DNA of 64,000 nucleotides from Stenopsyche tienmushanensis (lineage: Eukaryota; Arthropoda; Insecta; Trichoptera; Stenopsychidae): positions 1,364,001 through 1,428,000 of the forward strand of contig WACJ01000519.1 of the NCBI GenBank assembly GCA_008973525.1. Direction: 5' to 3'. Positions 34,776-46,400 of this stretch are shown here, piece by piece (the first letter of the stretch is position 1; each line of letters starts with the position of its first letter). The notes under the pieces are model-generated. The model searched no databases and was not told where the DNA came from. It was given only the letters and a program-made list of their open reading frames with translations. The position numbers were made by a program, and so were the translations under genes.

Positions 34776-35830
34776 TTATAAGACGGTCACAAACAAAATG
34801 AAGAATAAAATCAGCACGCCAAACACTTTCAACATCAGCATCCTGTTTCCAGACACAGATTGAAAATATTTTAATATTTGGGAGTGCGCCGCTTCGACGT
34901 TCAACTCGGCGTCCTCGACGTTGGCGTCTATTCTGGTTACAGCCTCGTCTTGTTCTTTTACCATGTGAGCGAGCTGCTGAAAAATGCCGCCGAGCTCGAC
35001 GATGGTGCTCTCTATGTTGTGCATGGTCTCCGCTCGTTGGGCAGCGTAGTCATCGGTCTCGTCGCGGAGCACCATTCTTTGTGTTCGAATCGCTCCATTA
35101 CTGAGCGCGTCATCGACGTCGATGCTGACCTGCTCGTCTTCGAGGAGGGTCGCCGAGCCGCGGGGAGGCGGCGGCCCTCTCGTGAAGCGCTCTCTTCTGT
35201 CGTTCTGGTGCTTGAGGTTCTCCGATCGCACTTCGAGGACCTGCGTTCGCAAATACGATTAGAAGTTTGCAAATAATATAGGAGAAAGGAAGGAATATCG
35301 GGGAGAAAGTGGCGCCAGCTGACCTGTTTGAAATGAGCACTCATCGAGGCGAGCCTCGACTGCAGGGCGAGGACAACACTCGACGAATGTGACTGCACGT
35401 GCCGCAGCCCACGGGGCATCTCTCCGAGTTTGGCTATCTGCTGGTTGAGAGAACAGAGATCCCCCTTGATAATATAGGTCAGCTCTTGAATTTCAGCGGG
35501 CCGGTCGTCGAATAGCGACTTCTTCTTCGCGAGAGCTGCGAGCTTCTCGAGCTTTGAGTACGTGGCAGCAACATTTTTGCTGACAAGACGGGCGCTTCGC
35601 ATGAAGTCGGAATGGGCCCGCAGCGGCCGAGAGGACAAGGAACTCTCTCTGCTGAGGATTTGCGTTGAGGGCGCGGCGCCCCGCAGAGATCGCACGGCCA
35701 GTGCGAACTCTTGACTTCTGTCGCGTCCGGCGGGCGTTGCAATCGTCTCCATCTCGACTTCGTCTTCCGACTCCGAGTCTCGAGAGTCGGGGGCGAAGCC
35801 TCGATCCGCTACCGCGCGACGTCGACGCAT
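34776..35830 (-). CDS. Syx5: Syntaxin-5, ER-Golgi Qa-SNARE
   Basis: Two minus-strand exons, 35830-35324 and 35240-34776, join in phase to 323 residues. Syntaxin-5 drives fusion of ER-derived vesicles with the Golgi and within it. The N-terminal DRSQEFALAVRSL motif is the family's hallmark. It is followed by the three-helix regulatory region (LEKLAALAKKKSLFDDRPAE, ELTYIIKGDLCSLNQQI), the linker with SSSVVLALQSRLASMSAHFK, then a SNARE motif (ESTIVELGGIFQQLAHMVKE with the central Gln in KEQDEAV) and a single C-terminal anchor (LKVFGVLILFFILFVTVL). I chose the ATG giving MRRRRAVADRG. An upstream in-frame GTG is not convincing, because an acceptor-like TTGAACAG precedes this ATG and suggests a 5' untranslated exon. 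It corresponds to the short, Golgi form. Confidence 0.93.
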
Positions 35831-36112
35831 TTCATTTCTGTTCAATCCAAAGCGCACAATACTTGACTATGACCAATGAACTCAAACGTCACTCTTCCCT
35901 ACGTTCCAAATCATCTAAATCCTGCTCATAGCATTCTAATGGCCACGTCCACCAAGTTCTTGTGACGTCATACTGTTTGTTTACAGTGCTCACAATCACA
36001 GATGCCATTTGTGTCAAATCAAGACGCGAAATTGACGTCAACCTTATTTCTGAGATAAATCAACAGAAATCAGTTGAGTTTAAAAAATATAGTCGCATAA
36101 ACTATTTTTACA

Positions 36113-36544
36113 ATGGCTGAATATGTAGATGTGTGTGAAAAAAGCAATGAATTGCTCAATTTGAAAGTTCTTTCCGCTGACGCTATTCAAACTCAGAGTG
36201 GTAAGTGTTTATTAAAATGGGCGATATTCGTCCAGTAAGTAAATGGTGGATTTCACTTTAAATCTGGTTCTCTGATATGTTAACGTTAGGGGCCAGATTA
36301 TGGTAAAATTTTCACTCCACTGGATGAATAGGTATTGGCCTGTTTTGGAACTCAGCCAATAAGTACCTATCTATCTTAAATAATGATGCACGAAAGAAAT
36401 GGAAACAAGTACTATTTACATCTTTAAATATTTGTATTTTAGTGCCTGCAATTTTACTGCCATTAATAAATGCAGAGCAAGAGCGGAGAGTTCAATTACA
36501 AACATCAATATCGCCATTGTCTGAACAAAGAACAGCTAATAAAG
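36113..36544 (+). CDS. Harbinger-associated second protein, two exons (partial)
   Basis: Exon 36113-36200 begins MAEYVDVCEKSNELLNLKVL and splices in phase (GTAAGT to TTTTAG) to 36443-36544, which reads ILLPLINAEQERRVQLQTSI and SPLSEQRTANK, then a donor (GTAATT) with no further exon before the element ends. The protein lies inside Harbinger-type terminal repeats, convergent to where the transposase should be, which is the position of the accessory protein in two-gene Harbinger elements. I see no Myb/SANT signature in the visible part. Function unknown. Confidence 0.55.
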
Positions 36545-36614
36545 GTAATTGTTGGATTAGTATTCAGTGAAATAAATAACAAATGTAGAATTATATATTT
36601 TAATAAGCACTTAC

Positions 36615-36711
36615 CACTTTGAGCTCGAATAGCGTCGGCGGGAAGAACTTTCAAATTGAGCAATTCATTCATTTCTTCCAAAAAAACAGACACATCTAAA
36701 TATTCAGACAT
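36615..36711 (-). pseudogene. Inverted second copy of the Harbinger accessory-protein exon 1
   Basis: Begins MSEYLDVSVFLEEMNELLNL and continues KVLPADAIRAQS to a donor with the same phase as the exon at 36113. The two exons face each other within one element, so this copy has no downstream exon of its own. It includes the insertion FLEEM relative to the plus-strand copy, so the two are not recent duplicates. Confidence 0.6.
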
Positions 36712-37301
36712 TGTAAAAATAATTTATGCGACTAATTTGTTTAAACTCAACTAATTTCCGTTGATTTATCCAAGAAATAAGGTTGACGCCAATTTCGCGT
36801 CTTGTTTTTGACACAAAATGGCATCTGTCACTGTGAAAACTGTGAACAAAGAGTATGGTGTTGCGAGATCTTGGTGCGGTGTGAAGTGTGAGAAGCGTTT
36901 TAATCAAATCGGATTACACCCTAAATAAAATAAATATTTTCATTAAAACTTAAATTTTATGAACAAAAAACGAAATAATTCTGATAATTTTCAATTCATA
37001 TTTTTAGCATTTTTTTGTCAAAAGTAAAATATGTATTTTGGGAGTAAATGGAAAAAAATGTTATATAATTCTACTGACAGCTATAAATTAATTATAATAT
37101 TTTTGAACAACATACAAGGGTTTCTAAAAGTAATTAATGCATGCTAAAAACTATATATTGAAAACTATTTGCATTTATTCTGGATATCATATATTATTGG
37201 TAATTTTTTTAATGAATGGCAACATTCGTTGTCGGGATTTACGAGCGGCGGTGCGAAAGCGGCAACATCGCAGGAGCCGTTGACGGCAGCTCGGCGCGAA
37301 G

Positions 37302-37728
37302 ATGTCGAGCACATCGCAAAAGCATAAGAATTTCGTCGCGGAGCCTATGGGCGAAAAGCCCGTCACGGACCTCGCAGGCATCGGAGAAGTCCTAGGAAAA
37401 AGGTTGGAAACCGCCGGTTTCGACAAGGTGCGTACTATTTTTAAGAGCGTCAGCTTCGCCGACTGACTCACCTATTAATTTTGGCCAGAACGTTCATGAA
37501 ATTAATCTCGATCAACTTATAAAAAATGATAAACCTGACAAAGTTGTAAATGTAAATATGTTGTTTTTTTTCTTATTGCAGGCGTACGTCCTTTTAGGAC
37601 AATACTTGATATTGAAAAAAGAGAAAGAACTGTTTCAAGAGTGGCTTAAGGATACCTGTAGCGCAAATGCTAAACAATCAGCCGACTGCTATCAATGTTT
37701 ACACGATTGGTGCGAGGAATTCTTGTAA
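37302..37728 (+). CDS. baf: Barrier-to-autointegration factor
   Basis: Exons 37302-37427 and 37582-37728 join in phase to 90 residues, the standard BAF length. BAF is a small DNA-bridging dimer that binds double-stranded DNA and LEM-domain proteins (emerin, MAN1) and reforms the nuclear envelope after mitosis; it also blocks self-integration of retroviral DNA. Visible: [20 protein letters not shown], the helix-hairpin-helix DNA-binding segment [29 protein letters not shown], and a conserved ending [17 protein letters not shown]. No missing residues. The first exon lies close downstream of the palindromic Harbinger element. Confidence 0.97.
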
Positions 37729-38641
37729 ATTATAATATAGTCTACTACAACTTGGGAGTAATGATGCGGCGCCGATTGAAGAAACTATGCGCATTATTAT
37801 AAACTTCATTTTTACATTTGTAAATTTTATTTTTAACTAAGAAAAGGAACAAATCTATCTTCTTTTTATTTACATTACCTTTACGAAGCCAAGTTCTGTC
37901 TTTAATAGATCTGCAGTACACACAAAAGTAAACAGCAAATTGTTTTTCAAACATCTACGTTTAATTAGTATTTTTCACTTTGTGCCTAAAATAGGTGGAT
38001 ATTTTCGTTTTATCTATTCATATTTATTTTGAAAATCTGATTCATCACTACTACTGTAAACCCTGAAGGTTTGTGTTGCATTTATATATGATTATTTAAA
38101 AAAAAAAAAAATGAAATATTTTTTTAAGTTTATATTTCATTTAAATTCTAATTTGCCTGTTTACACACTGAAAACAGAAACTAAATTTAAAACAAATCTA
38201 TTCACACTCAATACAGAATTTGAAAAATCGATGTTTTAAAGGGACAAGACAGTAGACTAGTAAAAGTTAACCCTTACCATACAAGTTGACTGCTATGTCA
38301 GCCACCGGTGGCCGACATGACATACCTAACATTGATTTGCTGTTGGCTATGTGCTCCGTGTAAACTGCTATTCAGAATGTCTGATGCGGCCCTTCTCTAC
38401 ATACCTGCATCTTATCCTTAGATTTTCTTCATGACAACAAAAAATATGCTTGTATGTGTGAAAAATTTATTAAATGAAACTTTCATGTAAGTCACACTTT
38501 ATTGACAAATTAAAATAACGACAGGTATAACTATGACATGAAGTAAAGAGGAAAAAATATAATCTATTAAAGAAATTGGGAAAAATAAATAAAATCAAAT
38601 GGAAAAATAAGTAAAACAAAAGCCTAAAGTGTATCAATATA

Positions 38642-38891
38642 CACCCATCCATCGCTTAACACGGAAGATAGGTTCTGCCAGATCACCGTGTTAAGCGAGA
38701 CTAAATGTCTGATGTACTGTCTACATATTATAGGTACTATTTGTTGTTTGAAATGCGCTATTTCTGGTATACCCTTACCGTTATTCTTAGAATTTCGCAC
38801 AGCTGTGTGCACATCTACGAAACGTCGAAACATTTTTTCAACAAAACTGAAACCGTGTTAAACGAGTATCGTGTTAAGCGAGGAAAGGGTG
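38642..38891. mobile_element. pogo/Tigger-like MITE
   Basis: TA on each side (38640-38641 and 38892-38893) frames a 250-bp element with inverted ends CACCCATCCATCGCTTAACA and the complement of CACCCTTTCCTCGCTTAACA. A second inverted pair (CCGTGTTAAGCGAG / AACCGTGTTAAACGAG) is nested inside. GCTTAACACGG motifs are common at ends of pogo-type elements. No transposase. Confidence 0.7.
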
Positions 38892-39282
38892 TACTTTATT
38901 GAAGCATATTAGGGCAATTATGAGGTTTATTTAGTAATCGCCGAACTGAGAGGGGCAATCTGAAATAATGGCAAAACCACTCAGTTTCGAATTCGCTCGG
39001 GTAAGTTGTACGGTGACGGGGAGACACCCTCAGTTGGTGTAGGAGCGAATCCGAGATGTACTTAAGCGTCACGTCTGTCTTCACCCTACCCCGGCAACAC
39101 CCTAGTGAGCAAAGGGGGGACTGGACTCCTTGTACTCCAGAAAGCCCTTTCTAGTAGAGTCAAAGAGGTTGTCTAGAGTAGTTTTCCACCATCTTCCTAT
39201 GAAAACTACTCAGTCTTTACAAACCCCCCAAACTCTTTATCGAGATGTTCGCGAAAGCGTTTGTCAATACGTTCACTCAGGA

Positions 39283-39528
39283 TACCCGTTGGGTGAGCGT
39301 TCAAAATAAAACTCGGCAGTAATGCTACCTTCAATATCGAGCGAATAAGGAGGTGAATGTATGACACAGACGAAATGGACGTAACCCCTTCCTATGAATG
39401 GATATTGAAGAGGCCCATAGTTCTGTAGTGGACTGTCAGTGGCTGCACCATATCATACATTCACCTCCTTATTTGCTCGATATTGAAGGTAGCTACCACC
39501 GAGTTTCACTTAGAACGCTCACCCAGCG
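39283..39528. repeat. Foldback repeat enclosing a LINE tail
   Basis: Left arm 39283-39363 and right arm 39452-39528 are inverted copies (GGGTGAGCGTTC...ACTCGG...GCTACCTTCAATATCGAGC) with about 88 bases between. The central part is the LINE tail also found at 9050-9190, and the arms' inner ends are LINE sequence too. It probably arose by inverted duplication of an inserted LINE end. Confidence 0.8.
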
Positions 39529-40413
39529 GGTCTCCTGGATGAATAAAACCACAAAAACATTTTTTTCAACACTTTACAAAAAGCTTCTGCTTTCTGTTGT
39601 TCAGTCAATTTGCCTATTAATGACTTGTGAGCAGAAAGAAATGCTTTTTGATAAATTATTTACATTTGTCATCTCGTTCTGCACCGATTTTCCAATGAGC
39701 ATATAAGTTTGTATGGAATCCTTTATAGCACAACCTTGCTACTGATGTGTATGAGATGCAAGACACCAGTCTCTGCCTCTGAATCCTCAGTACGGAATGG
39801 GTTAAGCTGAATCAATATTCGTATAAAACTCATGAGACCTAGTTAGTTTAAAATAAAACATTTTTGAATTTCATATAAAAATATCCTTTTATTAAAACTG
39901 TCAACATTTTACAAGAGAATAAAATTATCGTCATATGCAAGTTAACAAGTTTTCAAGGCAAAAATAATAAAAATCCACAATGGCAAAGTAAAATTTGAAC
40001 CAGTCAAGCACCGAGGTCAAATGTCACAAACCCTAATCACAGTCTTCTTAGCTTTGTGTGTGCCCCCAAATATTTAAATTTGTACTCAACATAAACACAA
40101 TTACACTTACGTTCTAATAGGAAAAGGAAAATGAACTAAAATTAGGTCTTTTATACCACTTTAAAAATATTTTATTTTGGTTATGGCACGCTTTTTTTAA
40201 TGCAATAAAGTATTTTAGCATTCTTGGTAACATATACTATACTGAGCAACAATGGTCTCGTAACCAATTTAAAAAGTAAATCTTAACATTAGTAATACTT
40301 AGTCAGTATGTTTCTTTGTAAAAAAAATAAAATAATAAATGCCATAAAAGGAACAAAAATAAAACAATAACACAATCATGAGTAAAATTAATGGTTCGCT
40401 ACTGAGCGAACAT

Positions 40414-43400
40414 TTACAAGAAGTGTAAAGTGCCGTTCAGCTTATTGTTAGGAGTGGCATTTAAATTCTGGCTTGACAAAAATGCAAGTTTGTGAGCATA
40501 TTGGCAAGGAGCTGGAACTCTCACTTGACCAGAGAAATTATAGTACAAATGACACAGTTTGTACGTCAGTTTTTGCATCTTCTCTGGTGAAAGACCCGTA
40601 TTATCACATATAACATTGTAAGAAGTCGGAGACACTGTTCCGTCTCTTACAGCTTGAGATACTAAGAAGAAGTCATATCTGAAAAATATAAAACACATGT
40701 CATTACAATATTTTAATAAACTTCTCAAGATTGTGTAAAATATTTTAATACAATATATTCAACAAATTATTAGCGGAAAGCATTAAACCAGCAACAAATA
40801 TTAAACCGTTGATTAGGAATCCTGCATATGCCGCAAAAGGACTCACTGATGCTACAGAAAGCGTGCATTGAGTGTGAATCAGAAACGGGTCTTGCGTCTC
40901 ATCATACACACTCATAAATGCGGAGAAGCGCAGTAACAAGAGATTTTATTTGGAACGCTATTGTATCGATCAACTCAAATTTATCAGACCTGAGCTCCAA
41001 CAAATGCATTATTTTGTTACTAAAATATTGTGTATTGTTGTTGTTTATACACATACGAATATAACACTAATCAAAGGGTTAATATATTCTATGTCAGCTG
41101 ATGAAATATTTCAATTTTAAAAAGGGAAGCTTATTCTGGTCATTAAATAAAATAAAAATAGATCAAATGCCTGTGATTCGACTGCTCAAAAATTGCATTG
41201 CTGAGTCACACATGCGTGACGTTCACAATTGTATGAATTAGCTGTATATATATGTTTCAAATACCTTTCTGGACTCGTAACTACATCATCAATTACGGTG
41301 CCGGGTCTGGGATTGTTATTATTTTCAAAAAAGCGAGTGTTTAATCTCTTGGTCACAATAACAAAAGCAAATTTGAATTCTTTGCCCTGGAAAGATTCTT
41401 TGAGAGCGGTCTGAATTCTCTCAACCTGAAAGAAATCATTTTAAAAATGAATAGTTTTGTAATGATAATGACTATATGATATGAAGAGGAAACAAAATTG
41501 CAGTTAATCACCTCTACTGAATGAACATAAGGTATTTGCCCCTCCCCAACGCCATCCCTATAAATGATTATCATAGTCGGCAGTCGATTGTTATACGCCG
41601 AATAGGCCTTTAGTGCCTTTTTAATGTTGATGCTAAACTCGTTAGCAAGTTCCTCACCACTGTCATGGACAGTGGCGCAACTATAATAACGGCAAACGTT
41701 TTTATCCAACGTTGCCACCATTGCTCCGTATGATTTTTTCTTATTGCCAGTTTCATGACAAACATCATAACCAATAAACATGACGGTCTCCAATGGCATA
41801 AAAACGTTCCACGGAGAACCTCCTACCTTACAATTCATCTGAATTGCAACTTTTGTCGCTATCGAAAGGGCGCTCTTGTGCGATAGCGTCCTTGCAGTGA
41901 CTATCTGCGAGGGAATACCATGATCGACGGTGCATTTTTTTTTGATGCCATTATACAACTCAACTTTACTATTCGGTACAATGCAAAGTACCAGTGAAGG
42001 ATTTAATTCCGTCAAGACCTCATCTACCTTAGGCATATAATAATAGATCCCATCATTTCTTAATTCATGGACGTTTGGCCTGGGTAATTTTAAACCCATA
42101 GCGTCTCCAGCGCTCATAATTTTTTTAACAAATTCATTTGTATCACGTGTAAGTCTCTGAGACGTGATAATGCTCCAAGTTTTTATGTCGCCAATGGAAA
42201 GCATATGATTTGAACGCAGATTTTTTGTCCAGCCTTCGTTTGTGTCCCCGGATGGATATCTAACAGAACCACCTGCGCCTTGATATATTAGTTCTTGACT
42301 GAGCCGCCTAGCATCTATCTCCACTAATTTGTTATCCAGCTTCATGTTCCACAAGCGGAAATCCTATAAAAAAAATATTGTTCCAATATTACAATACACC
42401 AGAAATAAATTTAACGAGACAAAATAAATTCTGCATGCGTGTGTGATGTGAAATACATAGAGAAATTCATAGCGTCTTACTAAACAATACATAATTAATG
42501 ACAAGTCTTACGTTGACACAAGCAGGATTGTTCAACAGTCTAGCATTGAATGCTAGTAGTTTTTTAATCCGTTCTTCCGGGCTCACTCTAGTGTACGTAT
42601 TGATGGCTTTCATCAAGCGAAAATCTGATCGCATAGTGTCGGTTAAACCAGTTAACCGGCAGAATTCTGGCACAAGTAAAAGCTCTTTAGGTAAACCCCG
42701 CTCTTGTTCGCGTTTTTTTGTCGACGTTATCAACAAAGGCTGATCATTTTGAGTCACTTGCAATTGGTATTTCTAGAAATAAACAAAATTCTTAAGGAAC
42801 GTGAAAATAAATGGATGTAATTCAAAAAATATACACCATATATACTTGCCTCTCTATAATAATCTTTGAATGTCTTTTGTTGCCCATTCATATCAAATGT
42901 ATGAGTCGGATTCACATTAAATGTAATATCATTAACACGGTACGTCTTATTGTTATAAGATGTAAGAACTATTTGACCTGCACACAAAACATCAATATAT
43001 TTTTAATTATTCATCAATTCAGTCAAATTTACAAATTAACAGTTTGCTTCATAATTGATAATTATAATTCACTCAAATTCTATATTCATCTTTATTTCAA
43101 AACTGATGATTTATGACGCTGACTTCCTGCTCGAAAAAGCAACATGGGTAGCCGCCAAACCGATGCTAAATAATACTATGTTACCTAAACAATCAGCCAG
43201 GAACGGAACTTCCCGCTTAAGGAAGCAAGGCCACTACAATGGGTCAAATAAAAATTTATAGTTAGTCTTCGATGTTATTAATTTTAAACTTAAAACAACG
43301 TTAGCGCGTATGCAGCGAGATGGACCTGGGATGTTACAGACAGCTAGTTGAGCAGGGCAAATCCTACCTACTAAATTTATATTACGAATGCAGATGACGG

Positions 43401-46400
43401 TGTGATGTTTTGATGAGCATAAGCGGTGATAGTGTTATTTAGTAAGGTTATTTAAAAAGGAAAATGCGCAACTATCACTGATATTGTTGCTAAACACTCA
43501 CCGGTGATCTCTTTCTTGAACGATTCAAGGTTGCCAGAATATCCTCTAAATAAATCCAATACGGTTTCCATCCTAAGAACCTTATGAGTGATTTCTGCAA
43601 CCATCATAATGGACGACTCGTATTGCGATATGGTTGTTTTGTAGCCGGGCCATATTTGAAGACGGTATTCTGGTATGTTAATCTATAATATTGATTTAAA
43701 AAAATAAAATTATCACAACATATTATCCATCGACTGTAAACCTAAATCAGCCACATGTAATCTGTGGTGCGCCGTCTACCAGCGCGAGTAAATTATTTTT
43801 GACTTGAATTGTATAAAAAGGCATAGATTAAATGGCACATATTATCAGGACTTCGAACTGGAATGAAACTGAAAACCAGTAAAACTGCTACTTTTTCTGG
43901 AACGGATTACTGAACCGATATGTTATCCTGGAATAGCCCCGATCCTAACCCAAATAAACACTTGTGGGGCATAAATTATAAAGCAGAAGAGTGCAAAGAA
44001 GGATGCAGATCATTGAAATGTTCTATAAAAATACAATCCGATACAAATGTTAGGAACGTAACCAAAACCAAAACGAAAAAATAACAATCCAAAGCCCTAT
44101 ATTATATACAATTAAAATATTGACACGTGTTACTATCGTCCTTAGAAGGAAATTTAAATCTATACCAAGTTCGTATGACATTTTTCCCAAGCTAAGTAAC
44201 GTCATTCTCTACATGCAGCGATCCCTTTTTATGGAACCATTACCAAACATTTTGACATGGTTTTTCATGGCATATATATGTTCTTTAAAATGTGGTTGCC
44301 AGCCACATCTCCTGTGGGATTCGAACCCGAGATGATCGAGTTATGAGTCCAATCGCTTAACAAGTGACTACCTACAGGTACTGCAAAGCGAGTGCAGACT
44401 TTAAAATTAGTTCTAGTAAAATTAGACACGGAATGTATGATTACCGCACTCTGACCAACATACCTGAGCATTTCTATCAAAATAGTCCCTCCCAATCAGT
44501 TGAAGTTGTAACGAAGCGTAGCATTTTCTCATGATGATATTAAAAACTTGTATATAGGAATAGTCACCAGGTACCACATCTCCGACCAACTGCAAACATA
44601 TTCAAATTAAAATCAACATTGCACATGTAACCACCTATTATAGAGAACTAAAGATAAAAGTTACAATACCTTGAGCGTAATAGTCATATTTGTATCAGTT
44701 TCATTCATTTTCGAATAAAAAACCAACTGACTCAACTTGTGTGGGGTATACAAGACAGTCCCATCAAATATATACCTACATTTAAAAAAAATTGAATTAA
44801 AAAAATATTCAACTGAGCCTTCCCATTTTTATAGACAATTTAAAAATCATGAAAAATATAGGAAATATGTCCTCATTCTGTACCTTGACCTTTAAATATC
44901 TATCCTTATAAAGTTAAAAATTAATTTTCGTAAAGCGAGTGCATATTTTGGTACATAGTAAAGATTTCTGCTTACCCATTCAATTTGTCCTTATGATCCC
45001 TCAAAAGGGCCTTTCTGACCACTGTACGATCTTCATCAGGGCTTATATCCACACGATATTGATACAACACCCATTTTGCGTGGGTAAGTAATCTAAAATA
45101 ATTTGTTTTCAATTTGATTCGTTCTCCTGATGTTCCTGCAAATTAAATTAACAGATCCATCATCATTTGCTGAATAAAAAACTCTCATGTGAGTCAATAT
45201 TAATAATAGTAGCATGGAGGAAATAAAACTCCCTTGGGACCCCACTGTTAATCATCATTGCATACGGGAAGCATATTTTGTATGTCAGCCAATTTTGAAG
45301 TATGGGAATTATATTTTTAGGAATTATGTCATGTTTTTTTCATATTTTATCCCATTACTTGTCTTATGAGGACTAGTTGAAGCCATTTTTTGAAAATTGA
45401 GCACATTCCCAATACACAGAGTGACAGGCTTGCACGGCAACCCCATCCTTTTATTTTCATAACACATAGGCAAAAATAGTTAAATAACAGCAAGTAGAAG
45501 AAGAAAGTTGAATGTTAACTCCTACGGGAGTACTATCAGAGACCCTCCGTTATCCCCTCCACTATTCAGAAAGAGCACTCTTGTGCATTGAAGCTCCAAG
45601 GCAGACAGAGACAACTTAGCACAGTTCAGGAGACGGAGAGCTTCCCCGCATGCATCGCACAATTGTATAGATCACAAAGAAACAATCGAATATTGTGTGT
45701 TGAATGAATTTTTGTCCAATTATCATTTCCTTCTAAAGGAGGAGCAAATGAATCGATTTTTTGTGTATCGTTTATGTAAAGAAATGACATGGTCTTGTAT
45801 GCACTATCAAGTGTTCATTTACAATTGACTCTGCCTCAAATTGAAGATTGTCTTACGCTGATAGAAGCTGACAGAAAGTAATCGGTGTAAAGCGATTATG
45901 ACATCAACGACTTCATCGATTTTAAATTTGCTCACTAACGAAAGGGTTAAGAAATATTATCAACAGTGGTTCATTTGATATACAATCTTGATACACGCTA
46001 TGCAGTCTTGTAATTAACACACTAAACATGTTCTCAGTATGGAATAGGTTAACATATTCAATAAATTACACAAAATAAAATAATTTGATGTATATTACAA
46101 AAATGATCAGTATGAATGAATAAAGAAAATTAATTCACTCACCTTTCTTAGAATTCTTACAGCTTTCAGGCCTAGTGTATACTGTGCCTACATTTTTACT
46201 TTCTTCCCGCGTGTATGTAGCGGCACGGACATTGCTGCTTTCCCCACTTGATGGGCCTACAAATAAAAACGCTTTATATATTACACATATAACACACGGT
46301 ATTTTATTTAGCAATTTAACAACTTTTGTCATAGTACATTAAAAAAACAGAATAAACATCAAAAGGATTGGTCAGAAATATTACAAATTTGAAAGAAACG

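Larger units (their letters stand above)
35948..36878. mobile_element. Palindromic Harbinger derivative
   Basis: Left end CACCAAGTTCTTGTGACGTC and right end (complement) CACCAAGATCTCGCAACACC, each followed by TTTGTT(C/T)ACAGT and GATGCCATTT...GTGTCAAA, give inverted arms of roughly 250 bases that include the first exon of the same protein on both sides. Same terminal family as 15795-16846. The element lies between Syx5 and BAF. Confidence 0.8.
37729..40413. other. BAF to Piwi intergenic stretch
   Basis: No gene seen. It contains a 24-base near-palindrome at about 38295-38318 (arms around GCCACCGGTGGC), the pogo-like MITE at 38642-38891 and the foldback at 39283-39528. 39840-40413 is the AT-rich 3' flank of the Piwi gene. 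Confidence 0.5.

Noticed and set aside
34878..35276. Plus-strand open frame opposite Syx5
   Set aside because: Antisense shadow of the SNARE exon; the minus strand reads clear syntaxin-5.
35831..35857. Upstream GTG start for Syx5
   Set aside because: GTG is not a usual start in insect nuclear genes, and the sequence between contains an acceptor-like TTGAACAG. The ATG at 35830 is preferred.
40745..40939. Hydrophobic 64-codon frame in Piwi intron 10
   Set aside because: It lies wholly in an intron, has no splice support and matches no family I recognise; probably chance.
44285..44372. Functional tRNA-Met gene
   Set aside because: B-box is perfect and the loop reads CAT, but the acceptor, T and anticodon stems do not pair properly; called a tRNA-like SINE fragment.
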